Assembly (NCBI GenBank): GCA_002749205.1
Contig: PDOP01000016.1
Span: 1-32,915 of the forward strand
DNA: 32,915 nucleotides
Reading direction: 5' to 3'
DNA from: Treponema sp.
GTDB lineage: Bacteria > Spirochaetota > Spirochaetia > Treponematales > Treponemataceae
Made by a program: the position numbers and the translations under genes. This document shows positions 25,228-32,786 of the stretch, one piece after another. Below the pieces are notes generated by a model. It saw only the letters and a list, made by a program, of their open reading frames with translations. It was not told the DNA's origin and did no database searches. The first letter of the stretch is position 1; each line of letters opens with the position of its first letter.

Positions 25228-25818
25228 ATGAACAACACAATGAGAGATTTAAGACCACTTACAGCAATTCACCTTGCGCCATATATGCAACTTGCTACCG
25301 CCTTAATAGGTAAGCCACGCGAAGCCGGCGGAAATATGTTTCGACATCAGGTTGATACAATGGGAATTTTGGTAGACTACGGCTATACTGACAGTATACT
25401 CTTGAAAGCGTCGCTTATACACGACTTAATCGAAGATATAGAAGACTTTAATGTAAACGAGATTTTAAATATTGATTCTGAATCCGGTGAGGTTTATAAA
25501 CTGGTGCTGGAAGTTACCAAGCAAAAAGGGCAAATTAAAAGCGACTATCTGAAAGGTATAATCAAGCACGGCTCAGATAAAGCAAAAATATTAAAATGTG
25601 CCGACAGAATCAGCAATATGATTTCGTTGGGCTTTGTAAACGACCCTGCATTTATAGACAGATACTGCGATGAAACCGAGCTTTACATTTTTCCGATTGC
25701 GATTGATGTTGACTTTTCAATGTATGAAGAGCTTTTATACCTTGTCATGTCTCGCAGAAAATACCTCACCGATTCAGGATACCTCGTACCTGCAACCGAG
25801 AATATTGCCTTCAGATAA
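25228..25818 (+). CDS. HD-domain protein like the RelA/SpoT hydrolase domain
   Basis: The 196-aa protein resembles the stand-alone (p)ppGpp hydrolase domain of RelA/SpoT enzymes. The metal site residues are His40 (FRHQVDTMGIL), His65-Asp66 (SLIHDLIED) and Asp126 (ILKCADRISNM). There is no synthetase domain, so it would degrade rather than make alarmone, or act on another pyrophosphorylated nucleotide. GGAGG at 25218-25222 fits ATG 25228 (6-nt spacing); an ATG at 25216 overlaps that site and is rejected. It lies 33 nt after valS and is probably co-transcribed, an interesting link between tRNA charging and stringent control. Confidence 0.85.
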   Translation: MNNTMRDLRPLTAIHLAPYMQLATALIGKPREAGGNMFRHQVDTMGILVDYGYTDSILLKASLIHDLIEDIEDFNVNEILNIDSESGEVYKLVLEVTKQKGQIKSDYLKGIIKHGSDKAKILKCADRISNMISLGFVNDPAFIDRYCDETELYIFPIAIDVDFSMYEELLYLVMSRRKYLTDSGYLVPATENIAFR

Positions 25819-25838
25819 GTAATTTGACCTATAAATAT

Positions 25839-25867
25839 TTGACTTTTATTTAGATTTTAAGTACATT
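25839..25867 (+). promoter_or_regulatory. Possible promoter of the SDR gene
   Basis: TTGACT (25839-25844) is 17 bp from TACATT (25862-25867). A perfect 17-bp palindrome AATAAATAGTATTTATT (25881-25897) sits between it and the AGGAGG ribosome binding site and might be an operator, though it is AT-rich enough to be chance. Confidence 0.45.
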
Positions 25868-25909
25868 TAAGCTATTAAATAATAAATAGTATTTATTAGG
25901 AGGATTATT

Positions 25910-26683
25910 ATGAAACTTTTTGATTTAACAGGACAGGTTGCAGTTGTAACGGGGGCATCAAGCGGAATTGGTGCCGATGCGGCGAGAGCATATACCGAAG
26001 CGGGTGCGGCTGTAGCATTGCTGGCAAGGCGAAAAGAAAAGCTGGACTATCTTGCGAATGAAATCAATTCAAGCGGTGGTAAGGCTGTTGCAATAAAATG
26101 TGATGTTTCAGACGAAGAAAGCGTAAAGGCGGCTTTTGACGAGGTCGTCAAAAACTTTTCAAGGGTCGATATTTTGTTCAATAATGCGGGTGTGGCTGCT
26201 TTGGGCTCGGTTGACGAAATGGATAAGCAAGTTTGGGATAAGGTTATGAGTGTAAATTCAACAGGCCCGTATCTTGTAGCAAAATATGCAGTTAAACAAA
26301 TGAAAACCCAAAAATACGGCAGAATTGTCAATGTAACATCAGTTAATGCAATTTTGGGCGACAAAAATCCTGCATTGGTGCGACACGCTTATAACGCTTC
26401 CAAAGGTGCTGTTATAGGTTTGACAAAAGGAATGGCATCATCGCTAATGCCTTACGGTATAACAGTAAATGCTGTCGGGCCGGGCTTGTTTGAAACAGAA
26501 ATGACTGCATCAACATTATTTAAATCCGAAGAGTTTTTGAAAATGTACGGAATGCTTTGTCCCGCAGGCAGACCGGGGCAAAAGGGTGAATTAAACGGTC
26601 CTATACTGTTTTTTTCATCACCTGCCTGTTCCTATGTAACAGGACAGATAATGTTCGTTGACGGTGGTTTTACAGGCGTTTAA
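25910..26683 (+). CDS. Short-chain dehydrogenase/reductase
   Basis: The 257-aa protein is a classical SDR with a Rossmann fold. It shows the cofactor motif TGASSGIG (residues 14-21), NNAG (91-94), catalytic Ser144 (NVTS), and YNASK with Tyr161 and Lys165, and ends in GQIMFVDGGFTGV. Arg40-Arg41 after the second strand suggests NADP(H) preference. The closest named groups are FabG and gluconate 5-dehydrogenase-like enzymes, but the substrate cannot be read from the sequence. AGGAGG at 25898-25903 sets the start. It is apparently a single-gene unit ending at the terminator at 26709. Confidence 0.9.
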   Translation: MKLFDLTGQVAVVTGASSGIGADAARAYTEAGAAVALLARRKEKLDYLANEINSSGGKAVAIKCDVSDEESVKAAFDEVVKNFSRVDILFNNAGVAALGSVDEMDKQVWDKVMSVNSTGPYLVAKYAVKQMKTQKYGRIVNVTSVNAILGDKNPALVRHAYNASKGAVIGLTKGMASSLMPYGITVNAVGPGLFETEMTASTLFKSEEFLKMYGMLCPAGRPGQKGELNGPILFFSSPACSYVTGQIMFVDGGFTGV

Positions 26684-26708
26684 AACGGCTAAAAAAACTA
26701 AATGCGTG

Positions 26709-26764
26709 AAAAAAGGTTGCCGTACTCGCTAAAATCACAGGCGAGTTAACAACCTTTTTTTAAA
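26709..26764. terminator. Bidirectional terminator between converging genes
   Basis: AAAAAAGGTTG pairs with CAACCTTTTTT, and ACTCGC pairs with GCGAGT inside. A runs on the left and T runs on the right allow function on both strands, for the SDR gene (+) and the gene ending at 26802 (-). Confidence 0.85.
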
Positions 26765-26801
26765 AATACATTATTTAAAAGCTTATGCCCTATAATTTGG
26801 T

Positions 26802-27317
26802 TTACTGAAAAAATTCGGACTCAAAGAGCTTTTCCAACTCTCTTTCAGAATACTGTTTTGAATCTAAAAAGTTTTCATGAACTATTTGTATTGTCTCTTT
26901 ATCAAGTGCAAGATGCTTGTCTTCATATAAGTATTGAGCATAATCTTCAAAAACGGAAAGTGGCAACCATGGAAAAGCGATTTCAAACACATTAAACCAC
27001 TCAGAATACTGAATACTGTTTTCCGTATCCAAAACAACACCCTGGTCTTTTAATCTGGCTCGTTTTTTGGGGGCTATTGTAAAAACTTTTTGATTTAAAA
27101 GCTCACAATACTCCTCTGCCGAAAACAAAGCTCCGGCAGATCTTATAAGCTCCATTTTGTTCATGGACGAAATATCCGCCAAAATAGAAGCTGTAACAAT
27201 ATTCATTCCGTCAGCCCTAACATCAAAAAGATTCTTATTATTAGCTTCAGCAAGATCCTTAGTTGCATTTAGATTTCCCTTATATAACAAAGGCCTTAGA
27301 ATCTCCGCATTTTCCAC
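26802..27317 (-). CDS. Protein of unknown function, GTG start
   Basis: The likely start is GTG 27317, 9 nt after AGGAGG, giving 171 aa beginning M-ENAEILRPLLYKGN. The longer open frame upstream is AT-rich and lacks a ribosome binding site. The protein is acidic and helical, with repeats of charged segments (NATKDLAEANNKNLFDVRAD, EYAQYLYEDKHLALDKETIQ-like). No signal peptide, metal motif or known domain is visible. An ankyrin-like start (LLYKGNLNATKDLAEANN) is possible but weak. It lies downstream of glgA on the same strand with about 120 nt between. Confidence 0.7.
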   Translation of the reverse strand: MENAEILRPLLYKGNLNATKDLAEANNKNLFDVRADGMNIVTASILADISSMNKMELIRSAGALFSAEEYCELLNQKVFTIAPKKRARLKDQGVVLDTENSIQYSEWFNVFEIAFPWLPLSVFEDYAQYLYEDKHLALDKETIQIVHENFLDSKQYSERELEKLFESEFFQ

Positions 27318-27439
27318 TTTTACACTCCTCCTGATCGGTTGCAATTCTAACAGATAACACAAAAAAAATCTAGCCTTTAAACTAAAATTTAACAATTTTG
27401 AAAGAAAAATCCACATAAACAAAACTTTCAAAACAATAT

Positions 27440-28900
27440 TTACTCACCTTTTGCTTGTTTATAAACCTTCACATATTCTTTCGCCGAAGCAGACCACCCG
27501 AAGTCTGATTTCATACCACGCTCTTGCATTTTTAATATATGCTCTTTTTTATTATACCAAGCGTACGATGCCCAACCTACCGTATCATAAAGACTTTGGG
27601 GGCTTAAATGCTCAAAAACGAACCCTGTACCGGCACCTGTCGATTCATCATAATTTGAAACAGTATCAGCTAAACCGCCTGTTTTTCGTACAATCGGAAG
27701 AGTACCGTACAAAAGCGAATACATCTGATTTAACCCACAAGGCTCATATCGAGACGGCATAATGAAAAAATCACTGCCTGCTTCAATCAAATGGCTTAAT
27801 TCTTCATTATAGCCTATGTACACACTCATATTAGGCAACCTTTGTGCAAGAGAATTTATTTCATCTTCACACCAAGCATCACCGCTGCCTAACACTATCA
27901 ACTGCAACTTAATATCACTGCAAATCCTAAAAGCAGAGCCGTAAGCAGGCCCGAATAATTCCGAAATACCCTTTTGGTCAACCAACCTCGTTACCATACC
28001 GAAAACAGGAATACGCACATCTTCTTGCAATCCCATTTTTTTCTGCAAAGCAAGTTTGTTCAAAGCCTTATCTTCAATTGTCTTAATAGAATAATTTTTT
28101 GCAATTAAACTGTCTTTTTGAGGACTCCAAACATTTGTATCAACTCCATTTAAAATGCCGGTCAAATCATCTGTGCGATACCTCAAAATACCGTCCATTC
28201 TAAAACCAAACTCAGGCTTTTGTATTTCTTTTGCGTAACTCGGCGAAACAGTGGTAATCTTATTAGATGAAACAATTCCTGCTTTTAAAAAATTTATTCT
28301 ATCCCAATCGTCAAAACCGGCACTGTAAAAATGCTGCCAATCCAAACCTGTATCACCGAAAGAATGCTTTCCGTAAACCCCCTGATATCCGATATTGTGA
28401 ATAGTAAACACAGAAGCAGTATCCGCAAATTCATCGCCCGCATATCCAAACTTTAATAAAACATTTGTAAGGGTTGCAGGCCAATCATGCGAATGCACAA
28501 TATCGGGAATCCAACCCTGCTTCTTACACACTCCAAAAGCGGCATGAGCTAAAACTGAAAACCGTTTGGGGTTATCAGCAAAATCAGGCTCATACACGGA
28601 GCCGTATATACCGTCCCGTCCAAAACTTGCTTCGTGGTCGATAAAATAAACCGTAACGCTCGAACCTGGAATAACAGACTCATACACACCGGTCCAATAC
28701 TCATTCACACCAACATGAACTGACATAGGACCCGGAACCTGAGCAAGTTTATTGCGGTCAATCCTGTAATAACGAGGCATCACAACACGAACATCGTGCT
28801 TTTGATTTTTCAAAGCAATCGCCAAAGCCGCCACCGCATCTGCCAAACCACCCGTCTTCGCAAATGGAGCTAACTCCGGAGTAACCATTAAAATTTTCAT
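27440..28900 (-). CDS. glgA: Glycogen synthase (ADP-glucose type)
   Basis: GlgA adds glucose from ADP-glucose to a growing alpha-1,4-glucan. The 486-aa protein belongs to glycosyltransferase family 5, with the nucleotide-sugar motif KTGGLADAV at residues 15-23, HSHDWPATL, TIHNIGYQGVYG, a hinge, and the C-terminal catalytic region PSRYEPCGLNQMYSLLYGTLPIVRKTGGLADTV. Length is typical. AGGAGG fits ATG 28900 (5-nt spacing); a GTG two codons earlier is too close. No other glycogen genes are adjacent. Upstream lie an extended -10 promoter and the first copy of the 94-bp repeat. Confidence 0.95.
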   Translation of the reverse strand: MKILMVTPELAPFAKTGGLADAVAALAIALKNQKHDVRVVMPRYYRIDRNKLAQVPGPMSVHVGVNEYWTGVYESVIPGSSVTVYFIDHEASFGRDGIYGSVYEPDFADNPKRFSVLAHAAFGVCKKQGWIPDIVHSHDWPATLTNVLLKFGYAGDEFADTASVFTIHNIGYQGVYGKHSFGDTGLDWQHFYSAGFDDWDRINFLKAGIVSSNKITTVSPSYAKEIQKPEFGFRMDGILRYRTDDLTGILNGVDTNVWSPQKDSLIAKNYSIKTIEDKALNKLALQKKMGLQEDVRIPVFGMVTRLVDQKGISELFGPAYGSAFRICSDIKLQLIVLGSGDAWCEDEINSLAQRLPNMSVYIGYNEELSHLIEAGSDFFIMPSRYEPCGLNQMYSLLYGTLPIVRKTGGLADTVSNYDESTGAGTGFVFEHLSPQSLYDTVGWASYAWYNKKEHILKMQERGMKSDFGWSASAKEYVKVYKQAKGE

Positions 28901-28917
28901 ACACACCTCCTAAAAAT

Positions 28918-28926
28918 ATTATAACA
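28918..28926 (-). promoter_or_regulatory. Extended -10 promoter of glgA
   Basis: On the minus strand TGTTATAAT reads as TG plus a perfect TATAAT (28923-28918). No good -35 box is found at the usual distance, which is common for extended -10 promoters. The leader is short and contains AGGAGG. Confidence 0.5.
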
Positions 28927-28954
28927 TAGAAAATAAAAAAAACAAACTCAAGAA

Positions 28955-29245
28955 AATCAAATTTGGGCGAATTTTTGCATTGCGATTTTAAAACATAGAT
29001 AAATATGCTTTGTTTTATTTCACGCAATGCAAAAACCGAGCTATCCGCTCCAATCTTAACGCCTCTTCTTTTAGTCTCGAGTGGTGTTTTCCGCTTCACT
29101 TCAACCACCACTTTTGCTTTAAGATAATCGGCGTTAAAATTCCGCTACTATCTCTTTCGCGGCTATGCTTCGGCAAGCTCAGCAACCGCCTGCCGAGATG
29201 CAGCAACCTCGTAGGTCGAGGGACAGAATACCGGCGTTTTAAGCA
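28955..29245. repeat. Long intergenic repeat, copy 1 (interrupted by element G)
   Basis: The first 94 bp (28955-29048) match 32593-32686 almost base for base and contain a 13-bp inverted repeat TTTTTGCATTGCG (28972-28984) / CGCAATGCAAAAA (29023-29035). The second part (from about 29147, ATCTCTTTCGCGGCTATGCTTCGG, to CCGGCGTTTTA near 29242) matches 32689-32770 more loosely. Between the two halves lies the 91-bp element G, absent from the other copy. No gene is evident; short frames across it merely reflect the repeat. Confidence 0.8.
29044..29146 (-). mobile_element. Inserted copy G of the inverted-repeat element with flanking TCCGCT duplication
   Basis: TCCGCT occurs at 29044-29049 and again at 29141-29146, bracketing a 91-bp insert (29050-29140). 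The insert has inverted ends TTAACGCC (29056-29063) and GGCGTTAA (29130-29137). Read on the minus strand it gives GCCGATTATC at the left and a type II inner hairpin (29081-29111, stem GTGGTG/CACCAC, loop motif GTGAAGCGGAAAA) followed by CTCGAGAC, as in element D. The matching repeat at 32593 has one uninterrupted TCCGC at this point, that is, an empty site. Confidence 0.7.
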
Positions 29246-29246
29246 A

Positions 29247-29515
29247 GTAGTTTAGCCTGATTTGGCGAGCACCGTTATCCTTTTGCTCGATTGTTTTTTA
29301 AGTAAAGGTGTTTGGAGCGACAGCGGAAAACACCGCTTGAGACACTTTCAAAAGTTGAGTTACTTTTAAAAATGTCTCCAAATAAGCTCATTTAATTGCG
29401 CTTTTTGGGATATTTTGGAAGAAATTGCAAAACTCGTCTGACTTTTACAATTTTCTCAGCATATTTTATTCGCAGTAAAGAGCAAAAGATTTAAGGTGCG
29501 AGCGGGTTGCCAAAT
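29247..29515 (+). repeat. Intergenic inverted-repeat element, copy D (type II inner hairpin, enlarged)
   Basis: TTGGC (29262-29266) pairs with GCCAA (29509-29513), GCACC with GGTGC, and TTTTGCTC (29281-29288) with GAGCAAAA (29482-29489). The left side carries AGTTTAGCCTGATTT and CCGTTATCC, as in A-C. The inner type II hairpin (29307-29334) has stem GGTGTTT/AAACACC and loop motif GCGACAGCGG. The element is larger because it also contains a GAGACA/TGTCTC hairpin and a copy of the GTCT-loop hairpin (29418-29460). Confidence 0.7.
29418..29460. repeat. GTCT-loop hairpin (type III), copy 2, degenerate
   Basis: The sequence GAAATTGCAAAACTCGTCTG here matches the perfect hairpin at 17175-17214, followed by a right arm with two or three substitutions and the same AGC tail. 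Its position inside element D shows that these hairpins can be nested as modules. Confidence 0.7.
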
Positions 29516-29577
29516 AAAAATCATTTTGATTTTTATTTTGTAAAATTTAAAAATATACTCGCATACTCAAAAATGAA

Positions 29578-30300
29578 TTATTTTCGCTTTAATGTAAGTC
29601 CGCCTGTGTTTTCCACCATTACATGATAGGGGCGGTTAAGTCTGAGCTCAGATGCGTTTGCAACTGCGGCCTGTTGAATAGAGCGAATGATGCCAAGCTC
29701 TTTTACTTTTTCGGGATTATCGATGATTTCAAGGAGCTTTTTGAGGCGCTTCAATTGCAGGTCGTGGAATTCCTGATTGCCCGCTCGGTCAACACAGTAT
29801 AGCGAATACGGAATGCCGTTTGAGTCTGTGGCATGTAAGGAAATTGCATCATCCGGAGAGATAAGCTCGGAATAGATGCGAATAGGCACGGCGATATTTC
29901 GCACCTCGCCTGTTTCAATCAGCGAGTAAGTGAAGTTATAGACAGTACAGTCTATGTAGATATGCTCGCCTTCAATGCTCACTTTTTGCGTTTCGCCCGC
30001 AATCTCGCCGGAGCCGTTGTAAAATGCAATTTGGACGGTGTTGATACCGTCTTCTTTGGAAACAAGCTTCATATCGGCTATGGGGTAATTGGCTTTCAGG
30101 TTTTTTATTATACTTTGCAATTCGGTAATGGTCTGCATTTTGTTGTACATTGTTTTAAATTGCAAAAAAACCCAGATAATTAACAGTATGGTAAAAACGG
30201 ACAACGCCATTTTTAAAAATTCCCAAATAAACGATAACGCTCGAGCCGTAACTTTTAGGGATTTTTTAACTTGCTTGTTTTGTTGAAGATGATTTTGCAT
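29578..30300 (-). CDS. Membrane-anchored protein paralogous to the adjacent lipoprotein
   Basis: The 240-aa protein has one membrane helix (about residues 25-47, FIWEFLKMALSVFTILLIIW), a short coiled region and a C-terminal extracytoplasmic domain. That domain shares a pattern with the next protein upstream: AFYNGSGEIAGETQKVSIEGEHIYIDCTV here against AFYNLSGQKLGLSQTVKLRGSELFIDCRV there, and both continue IYSELIS/FYSNIIS and RLKKLLEII/KIQKLYDGIL. AGGAG at 30306-30310 overlaps the end of the upstream gene, so the two are co-translated. I do not recognise a named family. Confidence 0.8.
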   Translation of the reverse strand: MQNHLQQNKQVKKSLKVTARALSFIWEFLKMALSVFTILLIIWVFLQFKTMYNKMQTITELQSIIKNLKANYPIADMKLVSKEDGINTVQIAFYNGSGEIAGETQKVSIEGEHIYIDCTVYNFTYSLIETGEVRNIAVPIRIYSELISPDDAISLHATDSNGIPYSLYCVDRAGNQEFHDLQLKRLKKLLEIIDNPEKVKELGIIRSIQQAAVANASELRLNRPYHVMVENTGGLTLKRK

Positions 30301-30309
30301 AAGCGGCTC

Positions 30310-30882
30310 CTATTCGGATTTTAATATTTCTATTCCGCCACGAACCCTGGAAACCAGTTTATAGCCGGTTTTGTTTGGGCGTATAACAATGTGCGGACTT
30401 GACCTGAAAGAATGTTTTGTAGGTTTGTTATTCAAAATGCCGTCATAGAGCTTTTGTATTTTTCGCTTTTCCGAATAGTTTACACCTTCGAATATCCCGG
30501 GATAGCCTGAAGAGTTTTTATAGTCATTAACAATTACCCTACCCTCTGACGCCGAAATTATATTGGAATAAAAGGCATAGGGGAAAACGATGCTGTATTT
30601 TGAGTTAAGCCTTTCTACCCGGCAGTCTATAAAAAGCTCAGAGCCCCTGAGTTTTACTGTTTGGCTTAAGCCCAATTTTTGCCCTGAAAGATTATAAAAA
30701 GCGTAACTTACCAGCATTTCGTTATTGCCCTGTTTTGAAACTTCAAATTTCATCGAAACGATTTGACTTTTTAGGGCAAAAATTGATTCTTCCTGCCCGG
30801 AAATTATTTTATCCAGCAATGCACAAGAAAAAACGCTTAAAACAACCAGAACCTGCAGTGCAACAAGCCTCATTTTTTTCAT
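30310..30882 (-). CDS. Lipoprotein paralogous to the adjacent membrane-anchored protein
   Basis: The 190-aa precursor has a lipoprotein signal ending VFSC (about Cys20), then a domain similar to that of the downstream 240-aa protein (AFYNLSGQ, FIDCRV, FYSNIIS). The shared Cys in FIDC is conserved in both. The C-terminus (PHIVIRPNKTGYKLVSRVRGG) also parallels PYHVMVENTGGLTLKRK in the partner. AGGAG lies 10 nt before the ATG. It probably arose by tandem duplication with a change of membrane anchor. Function is unknown. Confidence 0.8.
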   Translation of the reverse strand: MKKMRLVALQVLVVLSVFSCALLDKIISGQEESIFALKSQIVSMKFEVSKQGNNEMLVSYAFYNLSGQKLGLSQTVKLRGSELFIDCRVERLNSKYSIVFPYAFYSNIISASEGRVIVNDYKNSSGYPGIFEGVNYSEKRKIQKLYDGILNNKPTKHSFRSSPHIVIRPNKTGYKLVSRVRGGIEILKSE

Positions 30883-30941
30883 TTACCGCCAACTCCTTTT
30901 ACTTTAACTAAAGCTTTACAATGAAGCCTTTTCAATGAAAC

Positions 30942-30975
30942 AAAAACGGCGAGATGAAAACACCCCGCCGTTAAA
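30942..30975 (-). terminator. Terminator of the Msp-like porin gene
   Basis: On the minus strand AACGGCG (30972-30966) pairs with CGCCGTT (30951-30945), followed by a T run. It is about 30 nt after the porin stop codon and separates it from the lipoprotein gene. Confidence 0.8.
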
Positions 30976-31001
30976 TCAGTTAAAGCAAATCTTCTAAAAT
31001 A

Positions 31002-32435
31002 TTAGTAGATAAGTTTAAGAGACATTTTGAACAAACCATTGTCAGCTTTGTGCTGTGCAGGAGTGATAGCGTTTTGCTGTGTACCTGCCCACACCTTTTT
31101 CTTGATGTCACCGTGCATCCAGTTAAGGTCAATTTCAACTTTTTCCATTGGAGAAATTGTTACACCAAGCTGATAAGCTATACCGAAATAGTAGTTTTGG
31201 TCTGCAAATTTGGTATCATCTTTGTAGTTTCTGTTGTTTGTTTCGCCCCAAAGAGTGAAGTAAGGTTTAATCCAAACACCTTCTGCAACATCAGCTTTGT
31301 AGCTTGCCCAAAGTTTCAAACCCATTGGGATAGTTTCTTTAATCTTCTTACCTGAGTCAGTAATGTAGTTTAGAAGATTATTTAAGTTAATCTGTGTACC
31401 GAAAGCAAGACCTTCAACAAAATTTGTATCGCCTGAAGCAGCACTGCCAAAACCGATGCCAACACCCAAAAGACCTACATATTTACCGTCTTTGTTTTTA
31501 GCTTGTTTTGAAGTTCTGTCTGCATAGTATACATCTGCCCAAACATATTTATACTTTGCATTGAAATTCATGTCCATAGCAATCATTTCTTTCGTTGCAT
31601 CGTTAGGATCAACTGCATGTGTTACCATATCCGTTGCAATGCTTACATCAAGACCTTCAACAGCTTTTGTTCCAACTTTGAAACCGAAAGCAAGATAGTT
31701 CTTGTCTTGGTCTGTAGTAATGGAAGTTGAAGTATTATTATACTCTTTTGCAGGATTTAAACTGAAATTTACGCCTGTATTAAAATAAACATACTTGTCA
31801 TAGTTTAAGTCCAAATCAAATCCCAAAGCATACTTGTTGTAATTCTTTGAGGCATCATTCCATGCACCGTTTGAAGCAAATTTCAAACCTACATCAAGAC
31901 CTAAGCCTGAATCCGCAATATTGTCGTTTGCATACCCGAGCTTTGTTCCGTAACCTGTAAGACTTCCTTTTACAGAGTTATTATTATAGGAACTTGTACC
32001 GGTAACAGGTGAATATGAGCTTGCAAAGCTTGTAGAAAAACTTGGCTCTGCATACACTGTCATATAAGCACCATAGAAGTTAAGCTGAGCAGCCCAGTTT
32101 TTGATTTTTCCGTATGAACCAACACTTGCCTTTGTTGTACCTGTGTTCTTTTGCTCATCTTCTACTGCCAAACCGCCTGAACCGTTAAGAGTGAACTGTA
32201 CCGAAACATCTCCTTCACCTTTTTTGCTCAAATCGCCTGAGTACAATGGAAGACCGAAATAAACATAAAATTTGTTTTCAAAACCGTGTTTTGCCGCTAC
32301 ATCTTTACCTGCACCGAGGTCAACTCCCCATGTAAGTGTTGCTTCTGCAGAGACGCTAGGCTCAACAACATTTTCTGCAAAAACAAAGCCTGTCAACATA
32401 GCCAAAGCCATCAAAATTGCCAGAATTTTTTTCAT
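31002..32435 (-). CDS. Major outer sheath protein (Msp/MOSP) family porin
   Basis: The 477-aa precursor has a signal peptide (MKKILAILMALAMLTGFVFA, cut before ENVV). An Msp-like N-terminal segment follows (ATLTWGVDLGAGKD, HGFENKFYVYFGLPLYSGD), then many short alternating strands rich in Gly, Asn, Tyr and Lys, ending in SLKLIY with a C-terminal aromatic as in outer-membrane beta-barrels. Treponema Msp proteins are abundant trimeric porins and adhesins. The variable central part (about residues 90-320) would include surface loops. GGGGGAG precedes the ATG. A perfect consensus promoter and a leader of about 65 nt suggest high expression. Confidence 0.88.
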   Translation of the reverse strand: MKKILAILMALAMLTGFVFAENVVEPSVSAEATLTWGVDLGAGKDVAAKHGFENKFYVYFGLPLYSGDLSKKGEGDVSVQFTLNGSGGLAVEDEQKNTGTTKASVGSYGKIKNWAAQLNFYGAYMTVYAEPSFSTSFASSYSPVTGTSSYNNNSVKGSLTGYGTKLGYANDNIADSGLGLDVGLKFASNGAWNDASKNYNKYALGFDLDLNYDKYVYFNTGVNFSLNPAKEYNNTSTSITTDQDKNYLAFGFKVGTKAVEGLDVSIATDMVTHAVDPNDATKEMIAMDMNFNAKYKYVWADVYYADRTSKQAKNKDGKYVGLLGVGIGFGSAASGDTNFVEGLAFGTQINLNNLLNYITDSGKKIKETIPMGLKLWASYKADVAEGVWIKPYFTLWGETNNRNYKDDTKFADQNYYFGIAYQLGVTISPMEKVEIDLNWMHGDIKKKVWAGTQQNAITPAQHKADNGLFKMSLKLIY

Positions 32436-32506
32436 AAAAAAACTCCCCCTTAAATTTCATCTTAGACAGCAATACAACGTACCGCACTTTGCCTAATATT
32501 AATTAG

Positions 32507-32535
32507 ATTATAAGTCATACCAAAATATTTGTCAA
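32507..32535 (-). promoter_or_regulatory. Perfect consensus promoter of the Msp-like porin
   Basis: On the minus strand TTGACA (32535-32530) and TATAAT (32512-32507) match consensus at all twelve positions with a 17-bp spacer. An inverted repeat CTAAT/ATTAG (32493-32506) covers the start site and may bind a regulator. Confidence 0.85.
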
Positions 32536-32592
32536 GCAAAAAAGTTAAAAAAACATAAATTTTTAAAAAAAAATGCTCAACTACGCTTTTAT

Positions 32593-32775
32593 AATCAAAT
32601 TTGGGCGAATTTTTGCATTGCGAATTTGAAATATATATAAATATGCTTTGCTTTATTTCACGCAATGCAAAAACCGAGCTATCCGCATTATCTCTTTCGC
32701 GACTATGCTTCGACAAACGATTCCCGAGCGTAGTCAAGAGACTCCATATCTTGCAAAAGCCGGCATTTTATGGTA
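32593..32775. repeat. Long intergenic repeat, copy 2 (uninterrupted)
   Basis: Positions 32593-32686 repeat 28955-29048 at the same length (94 bp), including the inverted repeat TTTTTGCATTGCG (32610-32622) / CGCAATGCAAAAA (32661-32673). It continues directly with ATTATCTCTTTCGCGACTATGCTTCGAC to about CCGGCATTTTA, without the insertion seen in copy 1. It lies between the porin promoter and the Rpn-type gene. No gene is evident in it. Confidence 0.8.
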
Positions 32776-32786
32776 AACTGTAGTGT

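Noticed and set aside
32462..32737. A 91-aa frame on the minus strand sharing the peptide SSVFALREIKQSIFIY with a frame at 28758-29111
   Set aside because: The shared peptide is just the translation of the 94-bp intergenic repeat; the frames overlap a consensus promoter and glgA, and lack ribosome binding sites.
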